A stretch of 64,000 nucleotides of DNA from Elmis aenea (taxonomy: Eukaryota > Arthropoda > Insecta > Coleoptera > Elmidae). Shown piece by piece: positions 22,504 to 33,829 of the stretch (the first letter of the stretch is position 1; each line of letters opens with the position of its first letter). The stretch covers positions 49,266,966 through 49,330,965 of the forward strand of contig OX393576.1 in assembly GCA_947652605.1 (NCBI GenBank), in the 5' to 3' direction. The position numbers were made by a program, and so were the translations under genes. Under the pieces are notes generated by a model. That model searched no databases. It worked only from the letters and a program-made list of their open reading frames with translations, and was not told the origin of the DNA.

Positions 22504-23853
22504 TTAAACCCTTAAATAGTTCTCATCATCTTCGGAAGTACCACTTTCGGAATCTGAATCTGAATCCTGTCTTGTTCTGTTCTGTGCATTATTAAAAGAA
22601 TTCTGATAATAAGACAGATTTTCTTGTGTTGACCACTCATCTCCGTAATGTTTTCGAAGTAAATCAGAAATGCTTTTTATTTTATCGGGTGTTGCTGCCA
22701 ATCCCACCGGCAGTTCTTCAGCCTTAAGCAAATGAATTTGTTTGCCTTTTTTAAGGATAGATTTTGCTTTACCAATGTCATTTCTATAATGAACTTCCCC
22801 ACGTACTAGAACACCAGAATTGTTCACGGCTGCCGTGTCTTTAGAAAGGATGATTCGTTTTACTTGGCTGATCTTAAAATGCCAACTGCCGACGGTCTTT
22901 AGCACTTCTTTAGCCTTCTTTTTAAAATCATAGACTTTGTAGTCTTCTCCCATTTTCAGCACGGTACAGTGAGTTTTGATTATGTCAGCATACTCGTTAG
23001 GGGAAACAATACAAGAGGATTTTTTAACGTTTCTCTCAATACCTATGTCCAAACACGCGATCTGGCGGTATGAAAGAATGACCCACAACCGGAAATATAA
23101 TTTGCATTTCCTGGATGTGCTGTGGTGCTAAAACTTGCAGCCAGTACATCGCCATTCCTATCATTATCGAGTTTTTGTTCTGTCCCGAACATCCATCAGC
23201 TATAAGCCTAACAACTGCAATTTCTCGTCTAAAACGAAAATTGCATAGCTTATGAAAAACAGCGGAGGAGATTTCGTTTGAACTTTTTGGTCTATCTACC
23301 TCGCTCCAAAGAAATGCGGAAACTGTTGTTGGATTGAGGGCAGTATTTGAACTACCATTCACCATAGTGAAATTGTACAGATTCAACTGCATGCTAAAGT
23401 AGCAAGCTTGATCTGGTAGTTTTGGAAAGCCAAATTTTTTTCGCAATCAAATGAGAATGTTTCAACACTTTCCATTGTCTGCTTTATTAGCTCATAAAAA
23501 GCTTTAGCCCTCAATTTATGGACTCGCTGCAGGGTCATAAGTTCTCGTTTAGCTGGCTCATCCAAATTACATTTAATTTTTTCCTTAAACTGAGTGCACG
23601 TTGAGCAAACATCAGTTTTAGGAGATCCGAAGCCTATGTTGTAGGTTTTGGAGAAAATATTTCGGAAAAAACATTGTTTTACTTTATGATATTCTTGTTG
23701 AGCATCATTGAACATACGCCAAAGTTTTTTTACATTTAATTCGCATGGTAGGTAGATACGCCACATATTCTTGGATCGACTATAATGACTTTCTATGCAC
23801 GTGAGAGATTCTATAAATTCCTGCACTTTTCTTACTTTTTCTTTGTTTTTGCT
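22504..23853 (-). pseudogene. Broken DDE-like transposon protein (DUF7869-like)
   Basis: Three overlapping minus-strand frames make one protein: about 23826-23383, then 23446-23036, then 23088-22504. Motifs in order are FGSPKTDVCSTC (a cysteine pair), a FSFDCE acidic motif, LIADGCSGQNKNSIM and FPVVGHSFIPPDRVFG. From memory these resemble transposon-derived insect and cnidarian proteins annotated as DUF7869; I am not certain of the superfamily. The acidic residues could be parts of a nuclease site. The C-terminus is Asp/Ser/Glu-rich and ends at a natural stop. Two frame changes are needed: one near a T run at about 23430 and one near 23045. The N-terminus is cut at the palindromic junction at 23854, so the copy is dead. 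Confidence 0.7.
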
Positions 23854-23898
23854 TCTTGGTCTTTTTCAAAACGACTGTCGTTTTGAAAAAGACCAAGA
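23854..23898. repeat. 21-bp palindrome at transposon/Penelope junction
   Basis: Bases 23854-23874 and 23878-23898 are exact inverted copies around a CTG spacer (right arm starts TCGTTTTGAAAAAGACC). The right arm continues as a Penelope 3' tail; the left arm runs into the minus-strand transposon pseudogene. A tail-to-tail join of Penelope termini is one explanation. Confidence 0.8.
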
Positions 23899-24010
23899 CA
23901 CAATGGTCGAAACGTCAACTACTTCTAAATATAGAAGACGCGGTTCCAAACCCGGAAACCAAGATTGTATTATGGATAACGGCCGCGAAAGCCTCAAGAA
24001 TAAAAAAAAT
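23878..24010 (+). mobile_element. Penelope-like element 3' tail fragment
   Basis: This stretch parallels 53495-53605 of the Penelope-like element: AAAGACCAA, ATGGTCGAAACGTC, AGAAGACGCGGTTCCAAACC and GCCGCGAAAGCCT occur in the same order in both. It is only the 3' non-coding end of an element, without the GIY-YIG coding part. It ends near an A-rich run at about 24005. Confidence 0.75.
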
Positions 24011-24235
24011 ATTGCGGTTTGTCCAATATAAATTGGCGCATAAAAAGAATTTTAGAAAAAAAATATTATTAAATACATTATTTGAATAAGGCGGTTCCAA
24101 TAAAATACATTAAACTAATGTCATACTGACCGTCAGAGTCGTCCAGTTGCATATTGTCCCTAATCTGTTCGACGGTCTGGTCCTATGTTGTCGGGTGACT
24201 AGCCAGATTTATATTGTAGTGAAGAAATATGCTCC

Positions 24236-24472
24236 TTTTATAAATCTTTGGACTCGGATAAGTTTTCTAAATTAAAAAATTTAGCCCAAAAAATGTTCGG
24301 TATTTTTGGATCAACGTACATTTGCGAACAAATATTTTCAATATTAAATTTTAACAGATCCTGTATTAGTGATGAACATTTAAAGGCAGTTTTAAGAATT
24401 TCAACAACAAAATTTTCACCAGACATACAAAAAATTATAAGTGATGCTAAAAAATTTCACTTTTGCCATTAA
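24236..24472 (+). pseudogene. hAT transposase C-terminal domain relic
   Basis: An open frame of about 74 codons reads FSKLKNLAQKMFGIFGST, YICEQIFSILNFNRS and SDEHLKAVLRIS in order. This is the C-terminal dimerisation domain of hAT transposases of the GTF2IRD2/ZBED-like group. A natural stop follows at 24470-24472. The upstream catalytic region is missing, and the Penelope tail ends about 230 bp before it. A hAT-type terminal sequence lies downstream at 24961-24971, which may be the 3' end of the same element. Confidence 0.8.
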
Positions 24473-24899
24473 ATTTTGATATGTATAAAAGTTGCATGTT
24501 TTGAGAAAATTTCATTCGCCTCCAAAAGTTTAGTTTTAATTCTTCATCCTTCAATGAAAAATTCTATCTTTCGTAAATTCAATGTTACATGCGTTTATAT
24601 GTGTAAATATCATTCTTTCAATTACATTTTTGTTTTATTTAAAATGGCATGTTTTCATAAAAGGATTAATCTGTATTAAGTAAATTTTTTTTAAAATTTC
24701 ATGTTGTAAAAAAATGTTAAAATTATTTTATAAAAGTTTTATTCATTTTGTTGTTTTATGTTGTACGAGTATTGTACACTTTGATAATTATCTAATATTA
24801 ATGTTTAAAAATTTTCTTTTAAATTTTTTTTTTTAAATATTGGTTTTAAAATCTATTAAATAACCTCTTTAGCAAAAACTATACTTAAAATTAGAAAAA

Positions 24900-24971
24900 G
24901 AAATTGTTTGGCTCGCGGTTAAATTTTCATCCGCAATGTGGCCCGACAATCAAAAGATTTGCCCACCCCTG
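24900..24971 (-). mobile_element. hAT terminal inverted repeat (one end)
   Basis: On the minus strand the end reads CAGGGGTGGGCAAA, the common hAT terminus, with a GGGCCACATTGCGGATG subterminal part. It lies about 490 bp beyond the hAT C-terminal domain on the plus strand, the right distance for the 3' end of that element. The opposite end was not found. Confidence 0.65.
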
Positions 24972-24979
24972 CTTTAGCT

Positions 24980-25929
24980 TGTTAGTTTTTAAACTATTGA
25001 CAAAAGTATTTGTTTTTGAGGTTTGTGAATTTTAATCTATGATACAAAAATATTTACCACGACATGTTTTAGAAATCCAATACCAAACAGTATTTAACTT
25101 CATATTCCTTAAAAGTCTTTCGTCAACCTTTGAGAAACACTGGTTTACTAATGGAAGAAAATTTGTGTTGAGTTTAGAGTAGTTTAAAAAACTGCAAATA
25201 ATTTAAATTTCTGATGATTTTAGTAAAAGGCATTTAATTTAAACAATACAATATTAGCTGCTTGCTTTGTACTAACTGATATTAATTATTTCAACTTTCG
25301 CCACCGGTATTTGAATTTAAAAAGTAAATTAAAATAGAATTTAGAAAACATAAAGATTTTTATTATTTTTAATTTCGTTTGCAAAGATTAACTTTAAGAT
25401 TATGTAAAAACACATTTTATAAAAGCTAACAGATTAAAAGTCAAACCAGTGTCGCATTATGAATATATTAGAGACTTTAATAATATATGATTTTATACAG
25501 TAAAATGCACTTAGCAAATTTTACCTTCCATCATTATTAAAACAAGTAAATCGCAGTGGCCGCACTTAAATAACTTCGTGTGTTTTAACATCAGATTTAT
25601 AAACTTATTAATCGAATGTTGCCATAATTTCCGGTAAAATTGCGTTTATTTGATACAAAACAACTTATACCGCCTTTGTTCATATCGGATGTTCCCATCC
25701 ACAAATTATAGTGGCTTTAATCTTGATACCTCTTGAAATACAAAATTGCAAGCAATTTGCATAGAAAGTCGACACAGAAATTTTTAATGTATAAATCACA
25801 GCACAGCTTATTTAATGTGAACAATAAATGTACTTGTAGACAGCATAATTAAGGCAAAATTAATTTAGCGAATAATCGCATTGGGCATTATGCAGTACTC
25901 TTGTTAAAGTGTTTAAAAATAAGAAGGAA
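24980..25929. other. AT-rich intergenic stretch, nothing recognised
   Basis: No gene, RNA or repeat pair was identified. Confidence 0.5.
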
Positions 25930-26676
25930 AAATCCAACTCAGATTTATAATCTAAAAGATATTATCAATCGTGGCATGAAAAGCAGCAGCGATGCAGAGA
26001 TGGAATACAAATAAAATACGATTAAAAAGCTGTAACGAAGTGGTAGGAAGCGTTTATTTTGTATGAACACTTTTAATAGGTCTATAGAAATAACTATGGC
26101 GTTTAATAATCCTTCTCTCACTCTACTTTGTTTCAATATCTTCCAGATCTTTTCCCTTGGCACTCTATCGAAGGCTTTAGAAAGATCGATAAAGCACAAG
26201 TACACTATCTTTGAATGTTCCATTGTTTTTTCACTTAACTCTTAACGTAAAAATTAGATCCTGCGTGCTTCTACTCGGTCTAAAGCCACATTGCGCCTCT
26301 TCCAAATTTCTTTCGAAATGTTTCCTTTATCTCTCCTCCAAAATTCTTTCATATAATTTTTCTACTACACCAACTAGAGATATGCCTCTATAGTTTTCGC
26401 ATTTTGTACTATCGCCAGTCTTGAATATCGAAAATACAGCAGATACCTCCCAGTCCTTTGGAACATATTTTAGCTGCCATACGTTATTTACTATTCTTAG
26501 CAGCATTTTTTTGCCATCTACTTCCATGTAATGAATCATTTCAGGTAAAATACCATCATGACCTGCTGCTTCTCCTATTTTAATTATATGTATCGCTCTA
26601 TCCAACTCATCTTCGGTTATATCTTGTTCATATTTTTGTTCGATTTATTCGTATTTTTCCTGCCATTTGTTTTGTT
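25930..26676 (-). pseudogene. Non-LTR (LINE) reverse transcriptase relic, part
   Basis: Minus-strand frames contain GEAAGHDGILPEMI, then KDWEVSAVFSIFKTGD and CENYRGISLVG, then CFIDLSKAFDRVPREKIW. The last is RT motif A with its catalytic aspartate. Order and wording match insect RTE/jockey-like LINEs whose RT begins with a GKAAGHDGI block. The two open stretches (26605-26327 and 26223-25945) are in different frames, and stops lie between them, so it is dead. Motif C (the YxDD part) is not preserved. Its 5' side is interrupted by a solo LTR at 26677-27766. Confidence 0.85.
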
Positions 26677-27766
26677 TGTTACACGAATATTGGCCACTCT
26701 TGCAACAAGAAGGGGGTGGTTCGGACTCGCAGCTAGTTCAGACGAGAAGGGGGTAGGTCCGAATTAGAAAGAAACTTAAAGACATTAATAAGGGCGCCAC
26801 ACTATTTATTTTGCAAGGTTTCAAATAGTAAAAGAAACTGAGAAAGGAAATAAAAGAACTCGTAGGCTTGAACGATATATGCCTTTAATAACACATACAC
26901 AAAACTTGACAATAACAAACATATAATTAAACAAAATAAGTAAAGTGGTTGTACTCAATTATTTGCAAGACCAGAAAAGTAAATCATGCATAGTCTCACC
27001 TAGCGGCGAGGAACAAAATGTTTAAATAATCAACAAATAAACCGAATTGAAATGGAAGTAAAGTAACGAATGTTAAATAACAAAGTAAACAAATTAATTA
27101 ACCTAAACAGATCGGTCGGCACAAGCCTTAATAAAATTAACAGATAAACCGATTTGAAATTGAGGTAAAGTGACAAATGTTAAATAACAAAGTAAACAAA
27201 TTAATTAACCTAAACAGTTAATAAAATCAATAAACAAACCGTAAGGGGGGGGGCGCAATTGTCAACTAGCGGTATAGATAACAGTAACAGTACCTGATCA
27301 GGTTAATCGTTGACACGTGTTGATCGCTCGATATTAACACAAACTGTAGCACTCGTTAGTCGTTGCAAAGAGCTGAGTCGATTACGTTGTTAGTGGTAGC
27401 TGATGTTACATGAAAACTTCTCGGTGTAGCGAGCCCGCCAGATATCGGCAGAACAGCCTGTTTTATTTGACGAATCAAACTCAACGATGGGGTTCACTAA
27501 AACCAAGGACTGAGCTTAGGGTTCCAGAAGTGGCATTCAAGCCGGCGTTTCCAAATCGGAGTCGCCAATGGCCCACACTCAGGTTACACACGTAGAAAAC
27601 AACACCGACGCTATACTACGGAACTTGCTTGTCCGTTGCCAAAACACACAAGTGCCGGAAATCATAATTCCAAATCCACAATGGCCCTCGCGGCCAAAAA
27701 CCAAACTAAAGTCACGATCGGCGCACTAAACTTTGATGTACCATGTCCGCCAAAAGTCACGTAACA
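26677..27766 (-). mobile_element. Solo LTR of a related gypsy element, with TGTT duplication
   Basis: On the minus strand it runs from TGTTACGTGACTTTTGGCGG (27766 leftwards) to ATTCGTGTAACA (26677), matching both ends of the gypsy LTR at 7231-8276. It is flanked by TGTT on both sides (26673-26676 and 27767-27770), a 4-bp target duplication. At 1090 bp it is slightly longer than the other LTR. A phrase of about 38 bp starting GTTAAATAACAAAGTAAAC occurs twice (near 27071 and 27178), so an internal tandem duplication explains part of the difference. No internal retrotransposon sequence adjoins it. It arose by LTR-LTR recombination after insertion into a LINE. Confidence 0.92.
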
Positions 27767-27840
27767 TGTTGTATCTCTTTCTCTTTTAGTTTATATGCTT
27801 TTGTTTTTGTTATGTTTTCTTTTTCATCGTGTTCTATTAA
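27767..27840 (-). pseudogene. LINE sequence on the far side of the solo LTR
   Basis: Directly right of the TGTT duplication the minus strand keeps a lysine-rich open reading (EHDEKENITKTKAYKLKEKE) that would continue, after removing the LTR and one duplication, toward the RT part left of the LTR, with a frame change. LINEs of this type have such a linker before the RT. It supports insertion of the LTR into the LINE. Confidence 0.45.
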
Positions 27841-28189
27841 AGGCAGGCGATTTTGAGGATAATAGAAGGATGTAGACTAATTGATAAGATTAGTAACGAT
27901 GATTCCACTACTGTCATTAATGTCAATGCAAATGCATACGATTTATCACGTTTGCTAGCAGATAGATAGGAACCTTACTATTTGCAATCGGATAAAATTT
28001 TGTTTACCTTCACCAAAGCAATGCAACGAAATTTTGGAAAATATCATAGGTTAAGTTTTCTACAAATGGTTGAAACGTTACATTTCAGTCGTGGAATTTT
28101 CTCTACAAATACCATTCGAGGTTCAAATTTTAGCAGGCGAAATTTTTATTGGTAACACTCGTTCTTGCTTTTCAATTTAAACTCGAATG

Positions 28190-28440
28190 AATTGTTGGTA
28201 AACCGATAAAACCTAGAAGTGAAAGACATCCAGAAAAAGATAGAGACAAAAAAAATAATATGGTTGGGACATTACGCATGCCAGAAAGTAGTTAAACAAA
28301 AAATGGTATGATAAACGAAGTTTGATGGAAAAAAAGTTCAAAAAGACCAAAAACTAAACGGAAAAACGAAGTGAGATAAAAACATCAAGAAAACGAAGTG
28401 TTAGCCAATAGTACACAGGGGTGGAGAAACAGCTAAAAAC
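28190..28440 (+). pseudogene. Possible LINE C-terminal fragment
   Basis: A plus-strand reading gives KDIQKKIETKKIIWLGHY, which resembles the RQLxWxGH motif at the C-terminus of the LINE proteins seen at 34.5 kb and 58.6 kb. Several stops follow within 100 bases. The match is short and the identification tentative. Confidence 0.4.
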
Positions 28441-28514
28441 TAAGAAAACATACCTGCACACCAAAAGATACAAGAGAACCCGATAAAGAACAAGAAATAT
28501 GAATTGGTGTTTAC

Positions 28515-29338
28515 TAGGGATTCTGTCCCGGGAATTTCCCGAGACGTAAGTCCCGGGAATTCCCGAGACTTTCTTAGTCTCGAGTCCGGGGACATTTAGT
28601 TTGAGACTCGAGACGAGACTAAATGTTACAGAACACTGAAATTAATTTTTTATGCTTTTTATTTTTAAAAAAATTTACTGCCGCGAGTTTATCAAAAATA
28701 TTTTGTTTCATAATTTGTTATGTTTATAGTTTTTACTAACAATCAGTATTTACTTAACTTTATTTAATTTTTTTGCTCGCCATATTTAATTATTTCTTGT
28801 CTGCTTTAAAGCTAAAGGATAATTGTTAAGTTTATTAGTAAAAATATATTTTACTTATGCTTGTTATGTTTTAAAGTTTAATGAAAATTGTTAAGTTTAT
28901 TTAAAATAGGCATTTACTTGGAAATATATACTTTATTTACTGTAGAATGTAGACTTAATTAAAAATAATAATACTACTCCTACTACTATACTTTACTTAT
29001 AAAATAAATGCTTCAAAAACTAAATCCGTGAATTTGGTTTAATTTAAAAAGAAGCAATTTTAAATATGTAGCGGGTGCTTTCAGAAACAATGTCACTGTC
29101 AAGAAAACTTATTTTTTACAGTGAAAATAGCCGATGAATTTTGAGTACATGAATATATCATCAGTTTTGTTGCACCTTATAAAATCTTCCGTCATTTTTG
29201 ACGGGTTCAACCACTATTTTTTAGTATACTTATAAATAACATTCGCAAAAGTCTCGAAGTCCCGGGAGTTCCCGGGACTTTGAAAAAAAAAGTCTCGAGT
29301 CCCGGGACTTCAAAAATTTTCGAGACTCAGAATCCCTA
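28515..29338. mobile_element. hAT MITE rich in TCCCGGGA / GAGTCTCG repeats
   Basis: Termini are TAGGGATTCTG (28515) and CAGAATCCCTA (29328-29338), inverted copies. The element is flanked by the exact 8-bp repeat GTGTTTAC (28507-28514 and 29339-29346), the hAT signature. The outer 100 bp on each side hold many TCCCGGGA, CCCGAGAC and GAGTCTCGAG words. The AT-rich interior has no ORF. It is a non-autonomous, clearly bounded 824-bp insertion. Confidence 0.88.
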
Positions 29339-29346
29339 GTGTTTAC

Positions 29347-30286
29347 TTCAAGACATCTGTAATATATATTTAATTAGATGTCAATTTAATATTACACCTG
29401 CAACATAAATCGGAAATAACGAAAGCGTATTACTTTTGAAAAATACCATAACAATTATCCGGTAAATGAGCAATTATGTCTCGAAGTCTAGCTTACACAA
29501 GATGCACAAATTAGAACAGGTTCAGTTTACGCTTTAGCTGTTACTTGTCGAGTTTCATTCTCATTAAAGCAGACGGCACTCAATAAAATTTTCTATTACA
29601 AATCAGCCAAAACTGCGCTTGCATATGAATTCTTTTATTAACTTTGCATACAACTTTAATGATGTAACAAGTGTATACAACATTTTAAAATAATCTTTGC
29701 AATTTATGATTCATGAGCCATTTTCAATACTAAGAACGTTTGTTTATTTACATTTTCTAGAGTGCAGCGTTTTTAAATAATTGATCTTTCGAAAGATTGC
29801 AATATTTCTTTGCAGTAATACATGCATAACGGATTTATAATAATAGTGGCTGTGCCCAGCGTTACATTTGCGGATATAAGCCGATGTACTTGGAAGTTGA
29901 AAATTATAAATAAATAGGCTACTGAAATGTGTCTTTTAAAATAAAATGCTACCCAATAGTTGTTATGAAGATGGCACTAATAAGGCAAAAACTGTAAATG
30001 ATTATTAACTGAGAGTATTTAATAAAATAAAAAGTGCTGTATTGCATAATTTAAATGTGATTATGTTAAATAAGTAGGTCTTTTCTGAAATTAAAGTGTA
30101 TATCATTCAGTAAATGTATTCAAATCCAGTTTATTTTATAATAATTTTAATTTACCTCTTATCCATCTTTTTAATTATTTCCGGTTTATTTAAACCACAT
30201 TACTGCAATAACAGAGACTCGAGGGTATCACCATATTTTAGTTTTGGGGGATCTTTTACATTTTTGGTACACTTTAAATAACATTA
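29347..30286. other. AT-rich intergenic stretch, nothing recognised
   Basis: No ORF, repeat pair or RNA gene found. Confidence 0.5.
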
Positions 30287-30511
30287 CAACCTAGCGAGTA
30301 AAATCGGGAGGCGTGGGTTCGAATCCCGCGGCCGTCTGTCATCGTAGGGGTTTCAGATGGTTTCCCCTACCTACTATAGGCAAATGCTGTGACAGTACTT
30401 CCACCTACCCTTACCTTACCCACCCTTTCCTTGTTCCCCGCCCCCTCCTCCCGGACGCTAGTGACCTCAGTTGTCGAAACGTCCCTAAACTCTCAATTAA
30501 AAAAAAAAAAA
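30287..30511 (+). mobile_element. tRNA-related SINE
   Basis: A tRNA-type B box, GGTTCGAATCC, lies at 30316-30326 within a T-arm-like stem (GTGGG/CCCGC). The body is GC-rich compared with its surroundings and it ends in 13 A residues (30499-30511). ACATTA occurs on both sides (30281 and 30511), a likely short target duplication. The A box is not clear, so the copy is either 5'-truncated or diverged. Pol III transcription and LINE-dependent retrotransposition are known for such elements. A genuine tRNA gene is excluded because no acceptor or anticodon arm can be drawn. Confidence 0.75.
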
Positions 30512-30699
30512 CATTAATTGGTTTCAAGTCCAAATATCACCAAAGATTAGCACAAGAATGTATTAGTAAATACTGCCATCCGTGGACCCCCGCAACTCTT
30601 TCTTACGACTCACTTCTTGTGTCTAGTCCCGATAGATCATTTTTTAATTGCACCACTACCAAGCTTCGTTTGAAATAGGTCAGTATTATTTTTGCAAAT

Positions 30700-30744
30700 T
30701 AAAACAATACCCCCCCCCGGAATATTTTTCTGCGTACGCCACTG
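30700..30744 (-). mobile_element. hAT-like terminus CAGTGGCGTACGCAG (one end)
   Basis: The minus strand from 30744 reads CAGTGGCGTACGCAGAAAAA, followed by a C/G run. This is like the CAGTGGCGTAGGCAGG word at 57970. The partner end is not visible. Confidence 0.4.
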
Positions 30745-30774
30745 ACCTTAAGCTGTGATTTTTATTGTTTAAGA

Positions 30775-31082
30775 CAGTAGCTCTCAACACGAACACGTGA
30801 GGTGCTCTTCCTAGGAAGGGCGCAAAATATCTAAAGGGGGGCGCGAAGAATTGAAAAGGAAAAACTATTGATAGAAACAACAAGTGACGACTGTGAAACG
30901 GGAAAGATTTCAAAACAATTGAAGGAACTTTTTTTAAGTCGCCAATGTGAAACCGAATGTTTTTTTAAAAGCAATTGGAGGACCAATTTTTTAGTCGCCA
31001 CTGCATAAAACCATTAAAAGTGGGGCGCAATAAAACTTGATATGAAAAAGGGGAGTGCATGTTAAAAAAAGTTGAGAAACTG
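30775..31082. mobile_element. hAT MITE, 308 bp, with exact 8-bp duplication
   Basis: The ends are CAGTAGCTCTCAAC (30775) and GTTGAGAAACTG (to 31082), matching the widespread hAT terminus CAGTGNTTCTCAAC. GTTTAAGA flanks it on both sides (30767-30774 and 31083-31090). No coding capacity is present. Subterminal GGGGCGC words occur on both sides. Confidence 0.9.
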
Positions 31083-31331
31083 GTTTAAGAAACTATATAT
31101 TTGGTCTGAAAAACATATATAATTACACTGAATGTGTATAATTGTGTCAAAATACGCCGCGCGGACGTTTGAGGGTTGAGCAAGAAAAATTAAATAAAAA
31201 TTGGCCAACAAAGGAAAATAACAAATAAATTAAACAGGTTTTCGTAAAATGCCATCACATAATATAGAATGATTATTTGCAGCGTGTGCTTGATGAAAAA
31301 AACGGCTCATCTGTTTCAAATGATGATCGTA

Positions 31332-32021
31332 TACAGGGTGAACCAAATTAAAATGTTTTGCGGGGTATTACGGTTACCGTTATCTGCAATAGTTGGCGAA
31401 AATCTGATATCGGTCTCTTTTAAGAGAAGAACGCCTGTGCAATTAGAAATTTTATATCGCTATGAAATTTCATCATTTTTGAAAATTTACTATAACTTCA
31501 TAATTTATTAACATAGAAATATTATTTGTTAATGTTTTTTTTTACAAATTTTATGCCTAATTATAAATTTACTCGTTTAATAATTGCAAACATCACTTGT
31601 TTACGAAATCATGGCTAACTTTGATAAGGAAAGTTTTACATAATTAGTCATTTCTCGGTTCTTTTTTATATAAAGTCATGACCAACTAGAGTTTCCATTA
31701 AAAAAAAAGTTATCTTCATACCTCAAAAGTCAAGGTCACTAAAAAACTATCAATTTTGTTTTTAAATTAAACATAAAAAATCTGTAGTTAAAAACCTTAA
31801 CAGAATTTCGTTTTATTTTAGCAAAGAAATTATAGTAAATTTTTAAAACTTATGAAACTTAATTTTTCGTCTGTAGTGCCAAAATGGAAACAAACATAAA
31901 AAAATTAATTACTCACGTTTTTTTCTCAAAAAAATTGTCCAAGAGACCGATATTACATTTTCGCTAACTATTACGGTAACCGAGATACCCCGCAAAACTT
32001 TCGAATTTGGTCCACCCTGTA
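31332..32021. mobile_element. TACAGGGTG foldback MITE, 690 bp
   Basis: The left end TACAGGGTGAACCAAATT and the right end (complement TACAGGGTGGACCAAATT) start inverted arms of about 95 bp, which also share TTTTGCGGGGTAT, GGTTACCGT and ATATCGGTCTCTT. The middle is about 500 bp, AT-rich and non-coding. Flanks are consistent with a TA target. Confidence 0.85.
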
Positions 32022-32400
32022 CAGTTGATAGCAATAAAGTCATTGGTTAATAAGGCCGCATATTTTTAAATTTACAACTTGCAGGACAACATCAAATCGA
32101 GACGATACCCATACTTTAAATCCCTTATTTAGATCATCGTGGCGCTTAATTGGAGCAATGGTTGCCGACATAATGACGGTCGTGATGATGATCACCTCAG
32201 TAAAGTTCTTCCTGACTCAGTATAAATCGAAATCTCGCTAAACGCGTGCAGTTTTGCGATGACCGTTTTTGTGATACTACTGTGAGCGACGCAACCAGTT
32301 CTTTAATTATTTCATTTTATACGTCTCTAATGTAGATAAATTATGAAAAACTAACCATTAGAAGGCTTTGTCGAGAAGCAGAGATAATTGAAGTGCTTTT

Positions 32401-33697
32401 TATATCGGGTGTCACACGTTCATGGTACACCCCCTTTTTTTTCTTTAGTTTTGATTTCAAATAAATGAGATTTTAGACATATGACATGTGCAAAAAACCG
32501 GGCTCTTTGAGCCGTTGCACATATTTGTTTCACTTCCGGTTTCACCGGAAATGACCCCAACTTTGTTATTTTAAATGAAACACCCTGTATATTTTTACAT
32601 TTTTGGGAAGAGGAAGTGATTCTTGATACAACTGCACTATTTTCGTTAATTTTTATAACCTCAATTTTTTTTTAAAACAAAATTTAGTTTTTTATTAAGG
32701 GTGCCGTGACCTGCACAAATTGATTTTTATTATGTCAACAATTGTCCAAAAAATGTTTTTGTAAATTTTAAATGACATTTAGGTTACTTTAATCGGCTTT
32801 GAAGGTTGAGGAATCGGTTTTTTGACAAAAAGTCAATTTTTTTAAATGGAACCATGCTGGTACTGGCGGTTATTTAAATGGATTATCTTCTAACGGATCC
32901 ATCGATACCAATAACTTGTATTTTTATTAAAAATCTACTTCAAAAATTTCAAATTATTGTGAAAATTTATTAAGAGATCCTGTTAATCGCAGTACACTGT
33001 GCATAACTACAACAAAACAAATGATCGTTGTTTTATGTTTAACTACTATAGTCATTTCATTAGACAGTCTAAAAATTTTGGTATCATTTTTACATAATTA
33101 GATTACTGCGATTAAGAGGATCTCTTAATAAATTTTCACAATAATTTGAAATTTTTGAAGTAGATTTTTAATAAAAATACAAGTTATTGGTATCGATGGA
33201 TTCGTTAGAAGATGATCCATTTAAATAACCGCTAGTACCAGCATGGTTCCATTTAAAAAAATTGACTTTTTGTCAAAAAACCGATTCCTCAACCTTCAAA
33301 GCCGATTAAAGTAACTTAAATGTCATTTAAAATTTACAAAAACATTTTTTGGACAATTGTTGACATAATAAAAATCAATTTGTGCAGGTCACGGCACCCT
33401 TAATAAAAAACTAAATTTTGTTTTAAAAAAAATTTGAGGTTATAAAAATTAACGAAAATAGTGCAGTTGTATCAAAAATCACTTCCTCTTCCCAAAAATG
33501 TAAAAATATACAGGGTGTTCCATTTAAAATAACAAAGTTGGGGTCATTTCCGGCGAAACCGGAAGTGAAACAAATGTGTGCAACGGCTCAAAAAGCCCAG
33601 TTTTTTGCATATATCATATGTCTAAAATTTCATTTATTTAGAATCAAGACTAAAGAAAAAAAAGGGGGTGTACCATGAACGTGTGACACCCGGTATA
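32401..33697. mobile_element. 1297-bp giant palindrome with 594-bp arms
   Basis: Bases 32401-32994 are the inverted copy of 33104-33697. Both arms are exactly 594 bp, and I saw only scattered substitutions, apparently with no net indel. The loop is 109 bp. The outer ends read TATATCGGGTGTCACAC and (complement) TATACCGGGTGTCACAC. Inside each arm, about 190 bp from the end, lies a second ACACCCTGTATA terminus, so each arm seems to contain a smaller TIR-bounded module. No protein is encoded. Transcription in either direction would give a very long hairpin RNA. Confidence 0.92.
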
Positions 33698-33829
33698 CCT
33701 TTAATATTTTAACGGAGGACTTGGTATAATTGGGCCAGCCGCGTAATTGAGACCAATTTTAGATCTACAGAACATTACTTTAGTTGCACAGAGGTCGACT
33801 TAAGTTAACGAAACGTCTATCAAGTATTG

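Noticed and set aside
30316..30326. tRNA gene suggested by a perfect B box
   Set aside because: No acceptor stem, D arm or anticodon arm fits; the poly(A) tail and flanking ACATTA point to a SINE.
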